Assembly: GCA_000402355.1 (NCBI GenBank) | Contig: AQRS01000043.1 | Coordinates: 62,001-126,000 of the forward strand | Length of the DNA stretch: 64,000 bases | Direction: 5' to 3' | Origin: Candidatus Iainarchaeum andersonii SCGC AAA011-E11 | Lineage (GTDB): Archaea; Iainarchaeota; Iainarchaeia; Iainarchaeales; Iainarchaeaceae | In this document: piece after piece, positions 32,742 through 41,521 of the stretch | Layout of the letters: each line of letters opens with the position of its first letter | Numbering within the stretch: position 1 is the first letter of the stretch | The notes under the pieces: model-generated | Told to the model about the DNA's origin: nothing | The model's database searches: none | Seen by the model: only the letters and a program-made list of their open reading frames with translations | Position numbers and translations under genes: made by a program

Positions 32742-33959
32742 ATGCGTGACTTTGCCGAAAAAGCATGGAAAGCGGCGCGCGAATACAAGTGGTTCATTGT
32801 TTTTTTCTGCATTTTTCTGGCAATCCAATTGTGGCAGGCTTCCTTTCTCGAGTGGGACAGGATAACATATCTTTTCCAGGGAAAGTGGTTCTGCGGCGAA
32901 CAAATTTACTTTGAGTGGCTCAGGCCGCCGATGCCGGGAATAATGAATTGCCTTTTCGGTGCGGGTGAAATTTCCACAATCGTTTCGGCACTCATGGCAA
33001 GCACGCTTTATTTCTCCGCAATCCTGCTGATTTACAAAAATGAAAAAGGCAAAATAAATCAGCTGTTATTCCCCGCACTCGCATTCCTTTTTCCCACAAT
33101 TTTGTTCGCATCAAACTTCGGGAGCGACCTCCTCGCGCTTTCATTCCTTCTGCTCGCGCTCTCAATCAATGGGCCAACAAAAAAAGGGCTCTTCTTTGCG
33201 CTCGCAACCCTTTCGAGGTACAATTTTTTCCTTTACGTTTTTGTCCTGCTCCTTGAAATGGAAAAAAAGCATTGGCCAAAGTTTCTGCTCGTGGTTGCCG
33301 CGATATGGCTTCCATGGCTGGCATTCAATTATGCATATACTGGCAATGCGTTCTTCAGTTTGCAGGAAACCATTGCGCTAAACATTCAGCAGAAGGGGCT
33401 ATTCAAGGAATTTGATTTGGGGATGCTCGCAACCATAGGTTTTTTCCTCGCCACCCTCGCGCTCGGCAAAGCAAAGGCGTTCGGAAAATACAATCTCTCG
33501 GCAATTGCCGCAGCCCTGCAGGTGCTTGTTTCAGGCATCAAGGAATACAGGTTCCTGAATGCGCTTGTGCCGGCGCAGGCACTGAACATTTCTGCGCAAA
33601 AAATCAACGGGAAGCTCACAATTGCAGTAATACTTCTCCTGATTGCAGGAGCCGCGTACGGGTTCGTAGCCATGCAGCCCGCAGAAAAAACCCTGCCAAA
33701 AGAAGGTTTCCTGAAGGAATGCAGGGTGATGAGCAACGAGTGGGTTTACCTTTATAGAGCAGGAATTGTTGCGGAGCCGCTTCCTGATAGTGCGGACACG
33801 AATGCGCTTTCTGAAAGCGGCGTGGCAATAGTCCTGATGGATGAAAAAAACGCCCCGAACAAAGGAGACTTCAACATAATCAAAGGGGGTTCTTATATCA
33901 TCCTAAAACCCAAAAATTGTTCCCCGCAACCCAAAAAATATGAACTCAGGGTCAGTTGA
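32742..33959 (+). CDS. Membrane protein, GT-C-like glycosyltransferase
   Basis: About 405 residues with some nine hydrophobic segments and an early luminal loop carrying acidic residues (FLEWDRITYLFQGKWF). Later RPPMPGIMN and LSRYNFFLYVFVLLLEME resemble the ArnT/PMT class of lipid-linked-sugar glycosyltransferases. The last 90 residues are soluble (ILMDEK, FNIIKGGSYIIL). Function by fold resemblance only; it lies beside other envelope genes. The GTG at 32733 overlaps the truD stop; ATG 32742 is chosen. Confidence 0.65.
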   Translation: MRDFAEKAWKAAREYKWFIVFFCIFLAIQLWQASFLEWDRITYLFQGKWFCGEQIYFEWLRPPMPGIMNCLFGAGEISTIVSALMASTLYFSAILLIYKNEKGKINQLLFPALAFLFPTILFASNFGSDLLALSFLLLALSINGPTKKGLFFALATLSRYNFFLYVFVLLLEMEKKHWPKFLLVVAAIWLPWLAFNYAYTGNAFFSLQETIALNIQQKGLFKEFDLGMLATIGFFLATLALGKAKAFGKYNLSAIAAALQVLVSGIKEYRFLNALVPAQALNISAQKINGKLTIAVILLLIAGAAYGFVAMQPAEKTLPKEGFLKECRVMSNEWVYLYRAGIVAEPLPDSADTNALSESGVAIVLMDEKNAPNKGDFNIIKGGSYIILKPKNCSPQPKKYELRVS

Positions 33960-34040
33960 ACAATGAAAAAAAACTATGAGAATAACGGGTAAAAAAACCC
34001 CTAAAAACCCCTAAAACACATAAAAACAGGCTCAATAGCC
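33960..34040. terminator. Convergent terminator region
   Basis: GGGTAAAAAAACCC and repeated CCCCTAAAA lie between the convergent membrane-protein and thioredoxin-fold genes. Likely transcription ends; no other signal is seen. Confidence 0.35.
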
Positions 34041-34044
34041 CTAA

Positions 34045-34704
34045 TTATTGCTGGCACTGTATTTTCTGCATGATATCTGTACGAGGTATCACCGAACCGT
34101 TCGAAATAGCCACTGGTTCGTGACCCCCTATTATGACCGCGGGAAAACTCGTGATTCCGTGCTTTTCGAGCAGCAAATCAACCAAAGGAAGGCCATAATC
34201 ATATGGCAGGGCGAACACCCTCACGTTCCGGCATTTCGCAACCACCGAATTCAGCACGGCCGCCTGGGCGGCGCACTCGGCACAATAATACTTTTCAGGG
34301 TAAAAGTAAAGCACCGGAACAATCCCTTTGTTGCCGCAGTCCTTCCGTGATTTTTCCACAAGGAGGTAAAGCAGGCCGTTCTGGACAAGGTACTTCCTTT
34401 TCGCCAGGCCGATGTCCGCAAAAAAACCCTGAGATTTTGCCTGCCCAAGCTCCGACAAAAGGCCCCCGAGCTTTTCGACCTGCGAATCAATGTTCTTTGA
34501 AAGCACGGGGCAAATCGCCGGATCGTCGCCGAAAATCTGGGTGTAAAGCAGCAATTGGTAAGTGGATTCCGTGTTGAGGGAAGCCACTTCGATTGAATTG
34601 GAAATTCCGCTTACCCTCGCGTTGTCAAAATAGCTCATAATGCCGAGCCCAAGCACGAACAAAACAAGCGTAAGCAAAAGCGCCTTGGCGTACTTGTTCA
34701 CCAT
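34045..34704 (-). CDS. Membrane-anchored thioredoxin-fold protein
   Basis: 219 residues: one N-terminal membrane segment (ALLLTLVLFVLGLGIMSYF), a helical middle part, then a thioredoxin-like domain with redox CxxC as KYYCAECAAQ and the cis-Pro loop ITSFPAVIIGG. The domain probably faces outside and could oxidise or isomerise disulfides of secreted proteins. Its start overlaps the end of the glycosyltransferase gene, so they form an operon. Confidence 0.78.
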   Translation of the reverse strand: MVNKYAKALLLTLVLFVLGLGIMSYFDNARVSGISNSIEVASLNTESTYQLLLYTQIFGDDPAICPVLSKNIDSQVEKLGGLLSELGQAKSQGFFADIGLAKRKYLVQNGLLYLLVEKSRKDCGNKGIVPVLYFYPEKYYCAECAAQAAVLNSVVAKCRNVRVFALPYDYGLPLVDLLLEKHGITSFPAVIIGGHEPVAISNGSVIPRTDIMQKIQCQQ

Positions 34705-35981
34705 GAATAATCACTCCGGTTTATCTCCTTGAAAAAGCCGAAGAAAAATACCGCTGAAATGAATATGCTGTAAACAATTATAAATAAAGTTATTTCAGGA
34801 AGGCGCGCCAACCCGAGTTTCACGCCCGCCAATTCATGGCTGTAGTAAATGAAAACCGAATAAAACGCGGCGCCTATGAGGTAAAAAAAGAAGCTCGAAT
34901 TGAGGCCGAAAAAAGCCGGAATAAAATACTCCGGGCTTACTCCGGCGGACAAAACAAGCGAAAGCGCGCCGAAATAATTCAGCACGGCCTCGATGTTCGC
35001 GGCAACCATCACGAATACGAACATGACCACGCACCACTCGACAATCACTGAAAACGGGAAAGTGAACAAACCGAATTCGCCGAACTTCGGGTTGAAAAGC
35101 ATCCCGCCGTACTTCACGGTATTCACGAATTTTCCCCTGTACCAGCGCGTGCGCTGCCTGAAAAGGCTTCTCATGTTATCCGGAACAACGGTATACATGT
35201 GCGCATCTATGCAAGCCGCAATGCGCCACCCGTTCTGCCTGAGCCTAAAAGCAATCTCCATGTCCTCGGTAATGTTCTTCTCGTCAAAGCCGCCAATGTC
35301 ACGCAGCACGCCTGCCTTGTAAGCGCTCATGGGGCCGGGCGTCACAAGAATAGCATTGATGTCGGAAAGAATCTTCTGGAAAAACCCGAAAGCAACAAGA
35401 TACTCTATCTCCTGCAGCTTCTCCACAAAGCCTTTTGTGTTGAATGCCCTCACAAAACCCGTTACCGCTGCAACACCCCCATTCAGGCAGGGAATCATTT
35501 TGACAAGGCAATCCTTTTCAGGAAAAGTGTCGGAATCAATCGTAACAATCACTTCGCCCCTGGCGAGCCTTATGCCGTCATTAAGGGCCGCCGCCTTGCC
35601 CATGTTTTTCTTTTTCAGGATGTGCTTTATTCCGGAAAATTTTTTCAGGATTGCCCGCGAACCGTCCCTTGAGCCGTCATCAATCACAATTATTTCCTTT
35701 CCGGAAGGGTACTCAAGCGCCTTTACCGACTCGATGCATTTCGCGAGCGTGCTTTCCCCATTGTAGTTCGGAATTATTATTGAAACCGACGGCCACTTCT
35801 TCATGGTTGTTTGCTTTTCGCCCTTGAGGTCGAGATAGGCGAACAGGAAAACCGAATTAATGTAAAGCAGCACAATGTTGAAGAAAATAATCAGGATGTA
35901 AATAGAAACTATCTTCACCAGAAAATAGACCAATGCAAGCAGGAGCGCGAAAACAATTGCCGTGCGAAGCCTCAGGTTCAT
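34698..35981 (-). CDS. Processive family 2 glycosyltransferase
   Basis: 427 residues: two N-terminal membrane segments, a cytosolic GT2 domain, and four or more C-terminal membrane segments. Motifs: VIDDGSRDGSRAIL, DxD as TIDSDTFPEKD, the base motif ITEDMEIAFRLRQNGW and QRTRWYRGK (Q/RxxRW), the set of chain-elongating synthases such as cellulose or N-acetylglucosamine synthases. It could make a surface polysaccharide or glycolipid for the envelope. Confidence 0.92.
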   Translation of the reverse strand: MNLRLRTAIVFALLLALVYFLVKIVSIYILIIFFNIVLLYINSVFLFAYLDLKGEKQTTMKKWPSVSIIIPNYNGESTLAKCIESVKALEYPSGKEIIVIDDGSRDGSRAILKKFSGIKHILKKKNMGKAAALNDGIRLARGEVIVTIDSDTFPEKDCLVKMIPCLNGGVAAVTGFVRAFNTKGFVEKLQEIEYLVAFGFFQKILSDINAILVTPGPMSAYKAGVLRDIGGFDEKNITEDMEIAFRLRQNGWRIAACIDAHMYTVVPDNMRSLFRQRTRWYRGKFVNTVKYGGMLFNPKFGEFGLFTFPFSVIVEWCVVMFVFVMVAANIEAVLNYFGALSLVLSAGVSPEYFIPAFFGLNSSFFFYLIGAAFYSVFIYYSHELAGVKLGLARLPEITLFIIVYSIFISAVFFFGFFKEINRSDYSW

Positions 35982-36041
35982 GGTAATAGTTTTGTTGGAA
36001 GAAAGTTAAAAACCCGTGCGCATGCCCGGGCATCTGAATGA

Positions 36042-36133
36042 ACATGCCGTCAACGGAACCCCCCCGTTAGGGTACTGGGTTGCTGCAAAGCAAACACACC
36101 GCCAACGAAATGCCCGTTAGGGTATTGGGTTGC
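36042..36133 (-). repeat. 50-bp hairpin repeat, locus A (two units)
   Basis: A complete 50-bp unit (36083-36132) and a partial one (36042-36082), each with CCGYCAACgGAA, a CCC-gtta-GGG stem and TTGGGTTGCT. The outer end abuts the TGA stop codon of the minus-strand gene (AAGTGAGCAACCC). Same family as 40471-40620 and 41429-41466. Confidence 0.7.
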
Positions 36134-36751
36134 TCACTTGAGCTTGCTCACAATGAGATTCACGCGCTCGATTATCTGCGGGGTGTCCTCGTAAAGGCTC
36201 TCCATGAAAATGTATGAAGCGCCGGAAACGCCCTCAAAGGAATTCGGGATAATGGTTGCCTTGCCGTCCTCAAGAAGAACGCGCGGCGAGGAAATTCCTT
36301 TCGGGGGGAAAGAAATGAAAACCCTGGCATTTGCCGAATCATTTATTATGTTCCCGCACTCTTCAGGGGAAAGCTCCTTGTTGGTTTTTACATCGCCCAT
36401 ATTCGACTGGCATTTCACGAGATTTCCTTTGTCATCAAGGACGCGCGCCACAATAATGACGTCCTTTGCCTTGTCAATCAGGACAGCCGACATGATGGTT
36501 ATGGATGAAGTCATGTAACTGTTTTCCGGGCCGCTTGCCGCGAACTGCGGCGAAATAATGAATGTTTCGTGCTGCTTCAGCGCATCCAAAATATCCGAGG
36601 GCTGGCCCGAATTCGAAACAAACTCAAGGCCGTTCCTCGAAACAGAATACTTGTAGGGCGAAAAATCCGTGTTGAAGGCTATGAAGGCCAGCAGAAGCAA
36701 TATCAGGACCGCGACCAGCGCCGTAACGTAAAAATAAATGTTCTTTCCCAT
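36134..36751 (-). CDS. Single-pass membrane protein, 205 aa
   Basis: One N-terminal membrane segment (FYVTALVAVLILLLLAFIAF) then a soluble, probably external domain with a single conserved-looking Cys pair (VKCQSN and PEECGNI) and segments such as IIVARVLDDKGNLVKC and ARVFISFPPKGISSPRVLLE. No family recognised. It lies between the glycosyltransferase operon and the S-layer gene, so an envelope role is plausible. A TATA-like TTTTAAAGC lies upstream. Confidence 0.65.
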   Translation of the reverse strand: MGKNIYFYVTALVAVLILLLLAFIAFNTDFSPYKYSVSRNGLEFVSNSGQPSDILDALKQHETFIISPQFAASGPENSYMTSSITIMSAVLIDKAKDVIIVARVLDDKGNLVKCQSNMGDVKTNKELSPEECGNIINDSANARVFISFPPKGISSPRVLLEDGKATIIPNSFEGVSGASYIFMESLYEDTPQIIERVNLIVSKLK

Positions 36752-36870
36752 GGAAAGATTTGGCTGAAAAAAGCTTTAAAATCCAGAGCCTAACGTTAGG
36801 CGGATTGCTGCAAAAAAGGAAAAAAATAATGGAAAAACAGGTAAAGAAAATTTGGAGCTGCCGCTGAGGG

Positions 36871-36919
36871 TTTATAAAAAAAGAAAAAAAGAAGAAAAAC
36901 AGTTGGCTTACGCCAACTG
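36871..36919 (-). terminator. Hairpin-plus-T-tract terminator of the S-layer gene
   Basis: CAGTTGGC-GTAA-GCCAACTG, an 8-bp perfect stem (36900-36919) whose loop holds the stop codon, followed on the minus strand by GTTTTTCTTCTTTTTTTC and more T. It has the form of a bacterial intrinsic terminator. Confidence 0.7.
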
Positions 36920-39900
36920 CATTCTGTCAATGTCGTTAATGAGTTCCTGTACCGCTGATCCGGTGTCCTGTGCCGTGTATCCAGCTACGAAGATGTCTCC
37001 GCTTGCCGCGTCAACTTCCGCAACTTTCTGGCCCGGGGCAGTTAGCCTGTCAGCGAGGCTTGATGCAAGCCTGTTGACTATGTGGCCTCCAACAATTATG
37101 TTGGTTCCTGCCGGTGCGTCGGTATCCATGTACACTATAGGATTCTTGACCGCTGCCGGGCTTGTATAGCTTGTCGGGTTAGCCGTACAAACTACGCTGC
37201 CTGAGCCGTCTCCTATTGTGCATGAGCCGCCGTTGACTGCCGTAACGGTGACTTTCGTTCCGGAGTCGGTGGTTCCTTCGTCGCCGACACCCAGGGAGAT
37301 TGTTTCTCCGCCTGAGACTTCTCTTGTAACCTCGGTTCCGTAGACGGTGATGTCTATCTTCTCAGCCGTCTGTGGGGCACTTATTTTCACGCCTGCATCG
37401 TTGTCGAGCAACCAAGCTTTTGTCGATGCATCCGTATAACCGGCGTGCAGGAAAGTGCTTGTTGTCCCTGACTTTAGATTCCAGGCCGGTGTTCCCCTAT
37501 ACCTGAGGTCTCCGTTGGTGTACTGCGTCAGGTTGGTTGTGCTGTCGAACGGGCCTATGTTTCCGCCAGTCTCAGTGTCCACGTACACGTTGAAGTCGCC
37601 GTTGCTTACCGCATCGTTCACAAGGAACTCTGCAACGAAGTAGGCTGATGCCGCCGTGTAAAGGCCGCTGTTCTGACCACTCGTGTTGAAGTCCGAATCC
37701 TTAGGCACGAAGTGCGCGTACTGCCATGTCGTAGTCGTCCCGTCATTCAGGATGGCTATTTCTTTACCCGGATTTGACCCCGGTGAACTCTGGCCGTCTG
37801 CATAAAACGTGTTCAGGTCGCTTGCTTCTGTGTAGGTTCCGTTGTCCGAAGGAACGTTTGTTCCCAGGAAGGATATCTTGTGGTTGTTCTGGATGTTGTC
37901 GCTCTGGCCCGAACCCATCTTGTCCGCATCCAGCATCAAGAACAGCTTACCGCTGATCGTGTTGTACTTGGCAGCGTAGTAAACCCTTCTATCCTTACTT
38001 GTCGTGTAGAGTCCTACCGTGACCGGTTTTCCTCCACTTCCCGCGGTAATAGCGTTTCCATCGAATGGAACGTTATTAGTCAGGAACAACAGTCCTTCCG
38101 AGGCATCCGCAACTGCGATGGCGGTGGTCTCGTCGTTCGAGTTGTAGATTTTTGTTCCACTCTCGGTCGAGAGTCTGAGTTCAACTGCGAGGTCGACAAC
38201 CACACCCATCCTATTCAGGCCTGCGCCCATGTTTGCGTCAGTGACCTTGTAGGTTACACCATCGATAGTGAAGCTGTTGTTATCCCAAACTGCCCTTGAA
38301 CCAGCAAGATTGTCTGCGTTGGCATCAATGTTCAGTGGGCCAACACCTTGGACGCTCAAAGTGGCGTTCTGGTCTCCGCCTGCGCCGATTGTCCAGATCC
38401 TGCCGTTGATGTAGTCTTGGTCGTTCACTGTGATGTTATAGTCGTTTGCGGTTGTTTTTCCGCCCGTGCCTGTCGCGAATCTCATGCTGTACCAGACGTC
38501 CTTTCCCTCAAACTCGAAAGTGCTTCCCGAGTTTGTGTCCGACCTTTTGATGTAGAAAGGCACTTGCCTTAGGTCGTCGTTGTCAGCCCTGAATGAGAGG
38601 CCGCCTTTGGTTCCGGAGGCCAAGCCAGTGACATCCTTTCCGATTTCAATGACTGTTTTCTCCTCGCCGCCCCTGAAACCAAGGAACTCTACTTTTGCGT
38701 AACCTTTTCCCTGTGTTCCGTCAGGCAAACCCTGGAGGAATACTGCTTGCGCACCAGTTTTACCGGTGAGTGACTGCCCTGACTTTATCGGGTACAGTGG
38801 GCCGAAGTCGTAGTCATCCCCTGATGGGTCTGTCCACTTCTCAGCGCTGTTCCTGACTTCTATTGAGTACAGGGAGTTTGCGTCTGATGTCCCTACGGCA
38901 AGGATTGCCTTGTATGGCTTTGTCCCGCTTGTATTGGTAGAGTCGTATGGATACCTGCCGTTATTGAACAGCTCAACAGTATCCGTTCCTTTCGTTACTT
39001 CCACATAGCCTACGCCTGTGGTTGCACCGACAGCAATCGTGTCAACGAAGAGATTGCTTGCAAGTGCCGCATCCTGGCCCGAGTCCTTGAAGCTATCCCT
39101 CAGGTTCTCGGCAGTGCTCACAGTTCTCGTGTCTATGAGAGTGCCTGTAGAGTCGTACAATTCAAAGGTTGCCTGGTAGGCTGCTACCGCAGCACCGGTC
39201 TGGATTATTTGCACGACCTTGATGCTGACTTCCTCGTCGGCGTACTCGTTGTCGCCTAGGAGACCTTCGATTGACTTCCCTTCGTTGTATGATTCCCTAG
39301 CCGAGCTTTTAACAAGCTTTATGTTCTTTGTGCCCGTAGTGGACAGGCTTGCGGTGTTCAGCTCATACTCCTCACCGAAGAAGATTATTTTGACATTGTC
39401 ATCACTACCGTCAGTAAATGAGGTCGAACCCAGGTCAACACCTGAAGTTGAGGAACCTATTGTGACTTTGTAGCTGAATGCTTCCGAGTCAATCGTGGTG
39501 ACAAGGTCCTTGACGTCAGTTGTCGTGTCGAACTTCGCGTCCGCATCAATCTGAATCAGTTCTTTGACTGTCAAAGAGGTTGTCTGGTTTGACTGGTCAC
39601 CGTTGTTCACTTTCTGGTTTATTGTAGCGTTGTACAAGTGCGGCAACTGGGCATCGGTCAAAGCATTGTTGTCGCCCTGAACCTGTCCTGTCAGCACTTC
39701 ATACTCTGCCTGGGTAGAACCGGAGTTAAGGAGCACATTGTAGTTCTTTGAACCGGCCCCGAAACTGATTGTCCCTCCGACAGTAATGTCGACCGTAAGG
39801 TCGCTTAAGTCAACATCTGCGCCTGCTCCGCCCTCGCCGGTAGCTGAAACGCTAACCTGCTTGGTTGTAGCGGCTTTTTCCGCTATCTTTGCCGCAAGGT

Positions 39901-40090
39901 TTCCTGCCCAGACAGCGTCTGAGAGTTGAGCCTGTGAACCTATTACTATGTTCACGTTCGGCGAACCTGTGCTATCAAAGATATCGTTCTTTGTGACGTT
40001 AGTTGCCGTCACTATAGGCGCGATTGCTGTTCCCAGCAAGGCCGCTCCTGTAGCTATTGCAGCCAACTTCTTTACGTTGAGTCCTTTCAT
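36908..40090 (-). CDS. S-layer protein
   Basis: 1060 residues from ATG 40090, behind a strong GTGAGGTGAAACAAAAC ribosome site. A Sec-type signal peptide (KKLAAIATGAALLGTAIAPI) is followed by the mature N-terminus with a VNIVIGSQAQLSDAVWAGNL segment. A long Thr/Ser/Asp/Gly-rich middle is poor in Cys and Lys. The C-terminal domain GTNIIVGGHIVNRLA and GDIFVAGYTAQDT matches methanococcal S-layer proteins. It would form the crystalline surface coat. Codon use is more even than elsewhere, as in highly expressed genes. Confidence 0.9.
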   Translation of the reverse strand: MKGLNVKKLAAIATGAALLGTAIAPIVTATNVTKNDIFDSTGSPNVNIVIGSQAQLSDAVWAGNLAAKIAEKAATTKQVSVSATGEGGAGADVDLSDLTVDITVGGTISFGAGSKNYNVLLNSGSTQAEYEVLTGQVQGDNNALTDAQLPHLYNATINQKVNNGDQSNQTTSLTVKELIQIDADAKFDTTTDVKDLVTTIDSEAFSYKVTIGSSTSGVDLGSTSFTDGSDDNVKIIFFGEEYELNTASLSTTGTKNIKLVKSSARESYNEGKSIEGLLGDNEYADEEVSIKVVQIIQTGAAVAAYQATFELYDSTGTLIDTRTVSTAENLRDSFKDSGQDAALASNLFVDTIAVGATTGVGYVEVTKGTDTVELFNNGRYPYDSTNTSGTKPYKAILAVGTSDANSLYSIEVRNSAEKWTDPSGDDYDFGPLYPIKSGQSLTGKTGAQAVFLQGLPDGTQGKGYAKVEFLGFRGGEEKTVIEIGKDVTGLASGTKGGLSFRADNDDLRQVPFYIKRSDTNSGSTFEFEGKDVWYSMRFATGTGGKTTANDYNITVNDQDYINGRIWTIGAGGDQNATLSVQGVGPLNIDANADNLAGSRAVWDNNSFTIDGVTYKVTDANMGAGLNRMGVVVDLAVELRLSTESGTKIYNSNDETTAIAVADASEGLLFLTNNVPFDGNAITAGSGGKPVTVGLYTTSKDRRVYYAAKYNTISGKLFLMLDADKMGSGQSDNIQNNHKISFLGTNVPSDNGTYTEASDLNTFYADGQSSPGSNPGKEIAILNDGTTTTWQYAHFVPKDSDFNTSGQNSGLYTAASAYFVAEFLVNDAVSNGDFNVYVDTETGGNIGPFDSTTNLTQYTNGDLRYRGTPAWNLKSGTTSTFLHAGYTDASTKAWLLDNDAGVKISAPQTAEKIDITVYGTEVTREVSGGETISLGVGDEGTTDSGTKVTVTAVNGGSCTIGDGSGSVVCTANPTSYTSPAAVKNPIVYMDTDAPAGTNIIVGGHIVNRLASSLADRLTAPGQKVAEVDAASGDIFVAGYTAQDTGSAVQELINDIDRMQLA

Positions 40091-40470
40091 GTTTTGTTTC
40101 ACCTCACAAATCCTATGAAAAGTTACATCGGCGATGCTCATGGCAAAGCCGATTGTAGGCTCTTATACTTGTTCGCTCACTTTCTTTAAAAACGTTTCGG
40201 TTTTGTACCAAACCCGTAAACGCCTTTAAATAGGGAATAAGGCAAAATTTAAGGCTTTTGAGGAAGGGTTGTCAGTCAATAAACGAACCGTTCCAAATCG
40301 CCTTAACGAGCCCGAGAACAAGAAGCATTAGGCAGGGAAGAAATTAAAAGGAAATCGCTTTTTTCGGCAAACAGCGAAATTCTTGTTTTGGGGTGTTTTG
40401 GGGGGCATTAATATGAAAACAGAAAATTAGGAATAAGTTGCCTGCAAACCCAAGCTTTTTCAGGCTTTTG
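40091..40470 (-). promoter_or_regulatory. Long S-layer upstream region
   Basis: 380 bases without a gene. TATA-like boxes on the minus strand are GTTTTTAAAG (near 40184-40194) and TATTTAAAGG (near 40223-40232), which would give leaders of roughly 70-115 bases, long for this genome. Beyond them I see only weak inverted repeats. Confidence 0.4.
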
Positions 40471-40620
40471 CTGCGAAGCAAAACCTTCCGTCAACTGAAC
40501 CCCCGTAGGGGGTTGGGTTGCTGCGAAGCAAAACCTTCCGTCAACTGAATTCCCGTAGGGGGTTGGGTTGCTGCGAAGCAAAACCTTCCGTCAACTGAAT
40601 TCCCGACAGGGAATTGGGTT
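40471..40620. repeat. 50-bp hairpin repeat, locus B (three tandem units)
   Basis: Three exact 50-bp units at 40471, 40521 and 40571, each CTGCGAAGCAAAACCTTCCG then TCAACTGAA, a stem-loop, and TTGGGTTG. The stems are AACCCCC-GTA-GGGGGTT, AATTCCC-GTA-GGGGGTT and AATTCCC-GACA-GGGAATT. A second palindrome TTTTGC-tgcga-GCAAAA spans unit joints. The end abuts the stop codon of the next minus-strand gene. Confidence 0.85.
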
Positions 40621-40622
40621 GC

Positions 40623-41267
40623 TCACTTGGCCGGCTTGTAAAGGCCTTTCGCGAATTCCTCGAGCTCGCCCTTGCTCATGGACTTGAGCATGGCATTGTT
40701 GTAGGAATGAATCATTTCCACCATTTCCATGAACGCGTCCTGAAGGTCATCCATTGCCAGGACAACGCGCTTGGGGCTAAGGACCTCTACTGAGGTTGGG
40801 CCAAAGAAGTAAAGGAACCTCACCAAAGAGGTGAAGTCCTTGGCGCTCAGGTTCACTTCAAGGTAAGAGGTCACGTGCCCATGCTCCGCCATAGGCTTTG
40901 CCCTGAAAACATCGTAAATCGTGTAGTTCTTGTCCGCCTTAATCTTCTTCTCTATTTCGTCCATGCTCTTCTTGAGGAACATTTCCTCGACCCCGCGGAA
41001 CTCTATAACTGCGGAAATCCTGAGGTTGAAGGGGTCCTTTTCCTGGATATCCTTGCGCCTCCTCACTGCCTCGGCAATGTTCTCCATGAGCTTGTACTTC
41101 TGCGGATAACCCTCGACCTTTACAACCTTGAGCTTGAGCATCTGCCTAAGGTTGTCATTGAGCTCATCAAACGGAATCCCTAGCTGCTTATTCAGCTCAT
41201 CAACGGTTTTCGGCGCGTTAAGCAAAAGCAACGCAACCCTTTTCTGCTCCTCGGTAAAACGGCCCAT
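40623..41267 (-). CDS. Winged-helix protein with extra C-terminal domain
   Basis: 214 residues. Residues 1-60 look like a winged helix (EEQKRVALLLLNAPKTVDEL, ELNDNLRQMLKLKVVKVEGY). The rest has an alternating strand-helix pattern (FNLRISAVIEFRGVEEMFL, HVTSYLEVNLSAKDFTSLVR, PTSVEVLSPKRVVLAMDDL) that could be a pair of ACT- or ferredoxin-like units. Probably a transcription regulator of a lineage-restricted family; ligand unknown. A putative ribosome site lies at GGAGTAAGTTTGC. Confidence 0.65.
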   Translation of the reverse strand: MGRFTEEQKRVALLLLNAPKTVDELNKQLGIPFDELNDNLRQMLKLKVVKVEGYPQKYKLMENIAEAVRRRKDIQEKDPFNLRISAVIEFRGVEEMFLKKSMDEIEKKIKADKNYTIYDVFRAKPMAEHGHVTSYLEVNLSAKDFTSLVRFLYFFGPTSVEVLSPKRVVLAMDDLQDAFMEMVEMIHSYNNAMLKSMSKGELEEFAKGLYKPAK

Positions 41268-41403
41268 GCAAACTTACTCCAACTCTAATTTTCCAACCCT
41301 ATTAATTTCTTTATTATATAAGCAACGCGCAGGCGGGCAAAAACCCCGCAAGCAGATGGCTTACCTTACTTAAAATAAATTAACGATAGTGTTTTTATAG
41401 TGA

Positions 41404-41466
41404 ATAACCCACGCCCAAGGGTGTGGGCTTCCCGTCAACGGAATCCCCGTAGGGGGGTTGGGTTGG
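41404..41466. repeat. IS605-like hairpin joined to repeat locus C
   Basis: GAATAACCCACGCCCAAGG plus GTGTGGGCTTCC forms a 9-bp stem (41408-41427, one G-T pair) of the kind found at the right ends of IS200/IS605 elements. It runs straight into a copy of the 50-bp repeat core (CCCGTCAACGGAATCCCC, GTAGGGGGGTTGGGTTG). No transposase gene is present. Confidence 0.5.
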
Positions 41467-41521
41467 TGAGCAACAGCCCCGCAACAAGGGTTTAATACGC
41501 GTTTCAAGCCCAATATTGCGG

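Noticed and set aside
37455..39473. Plus-strand frames opposite the S-layer gene
   Set aside because: Shadow frames caused by the even codon use of the S-layer gene; no start signals or family similarity.
36042..41466. CRISPR array
   Set aside because: The 50-bp units are tandem with no unique spacers, and no Cas genes are present.
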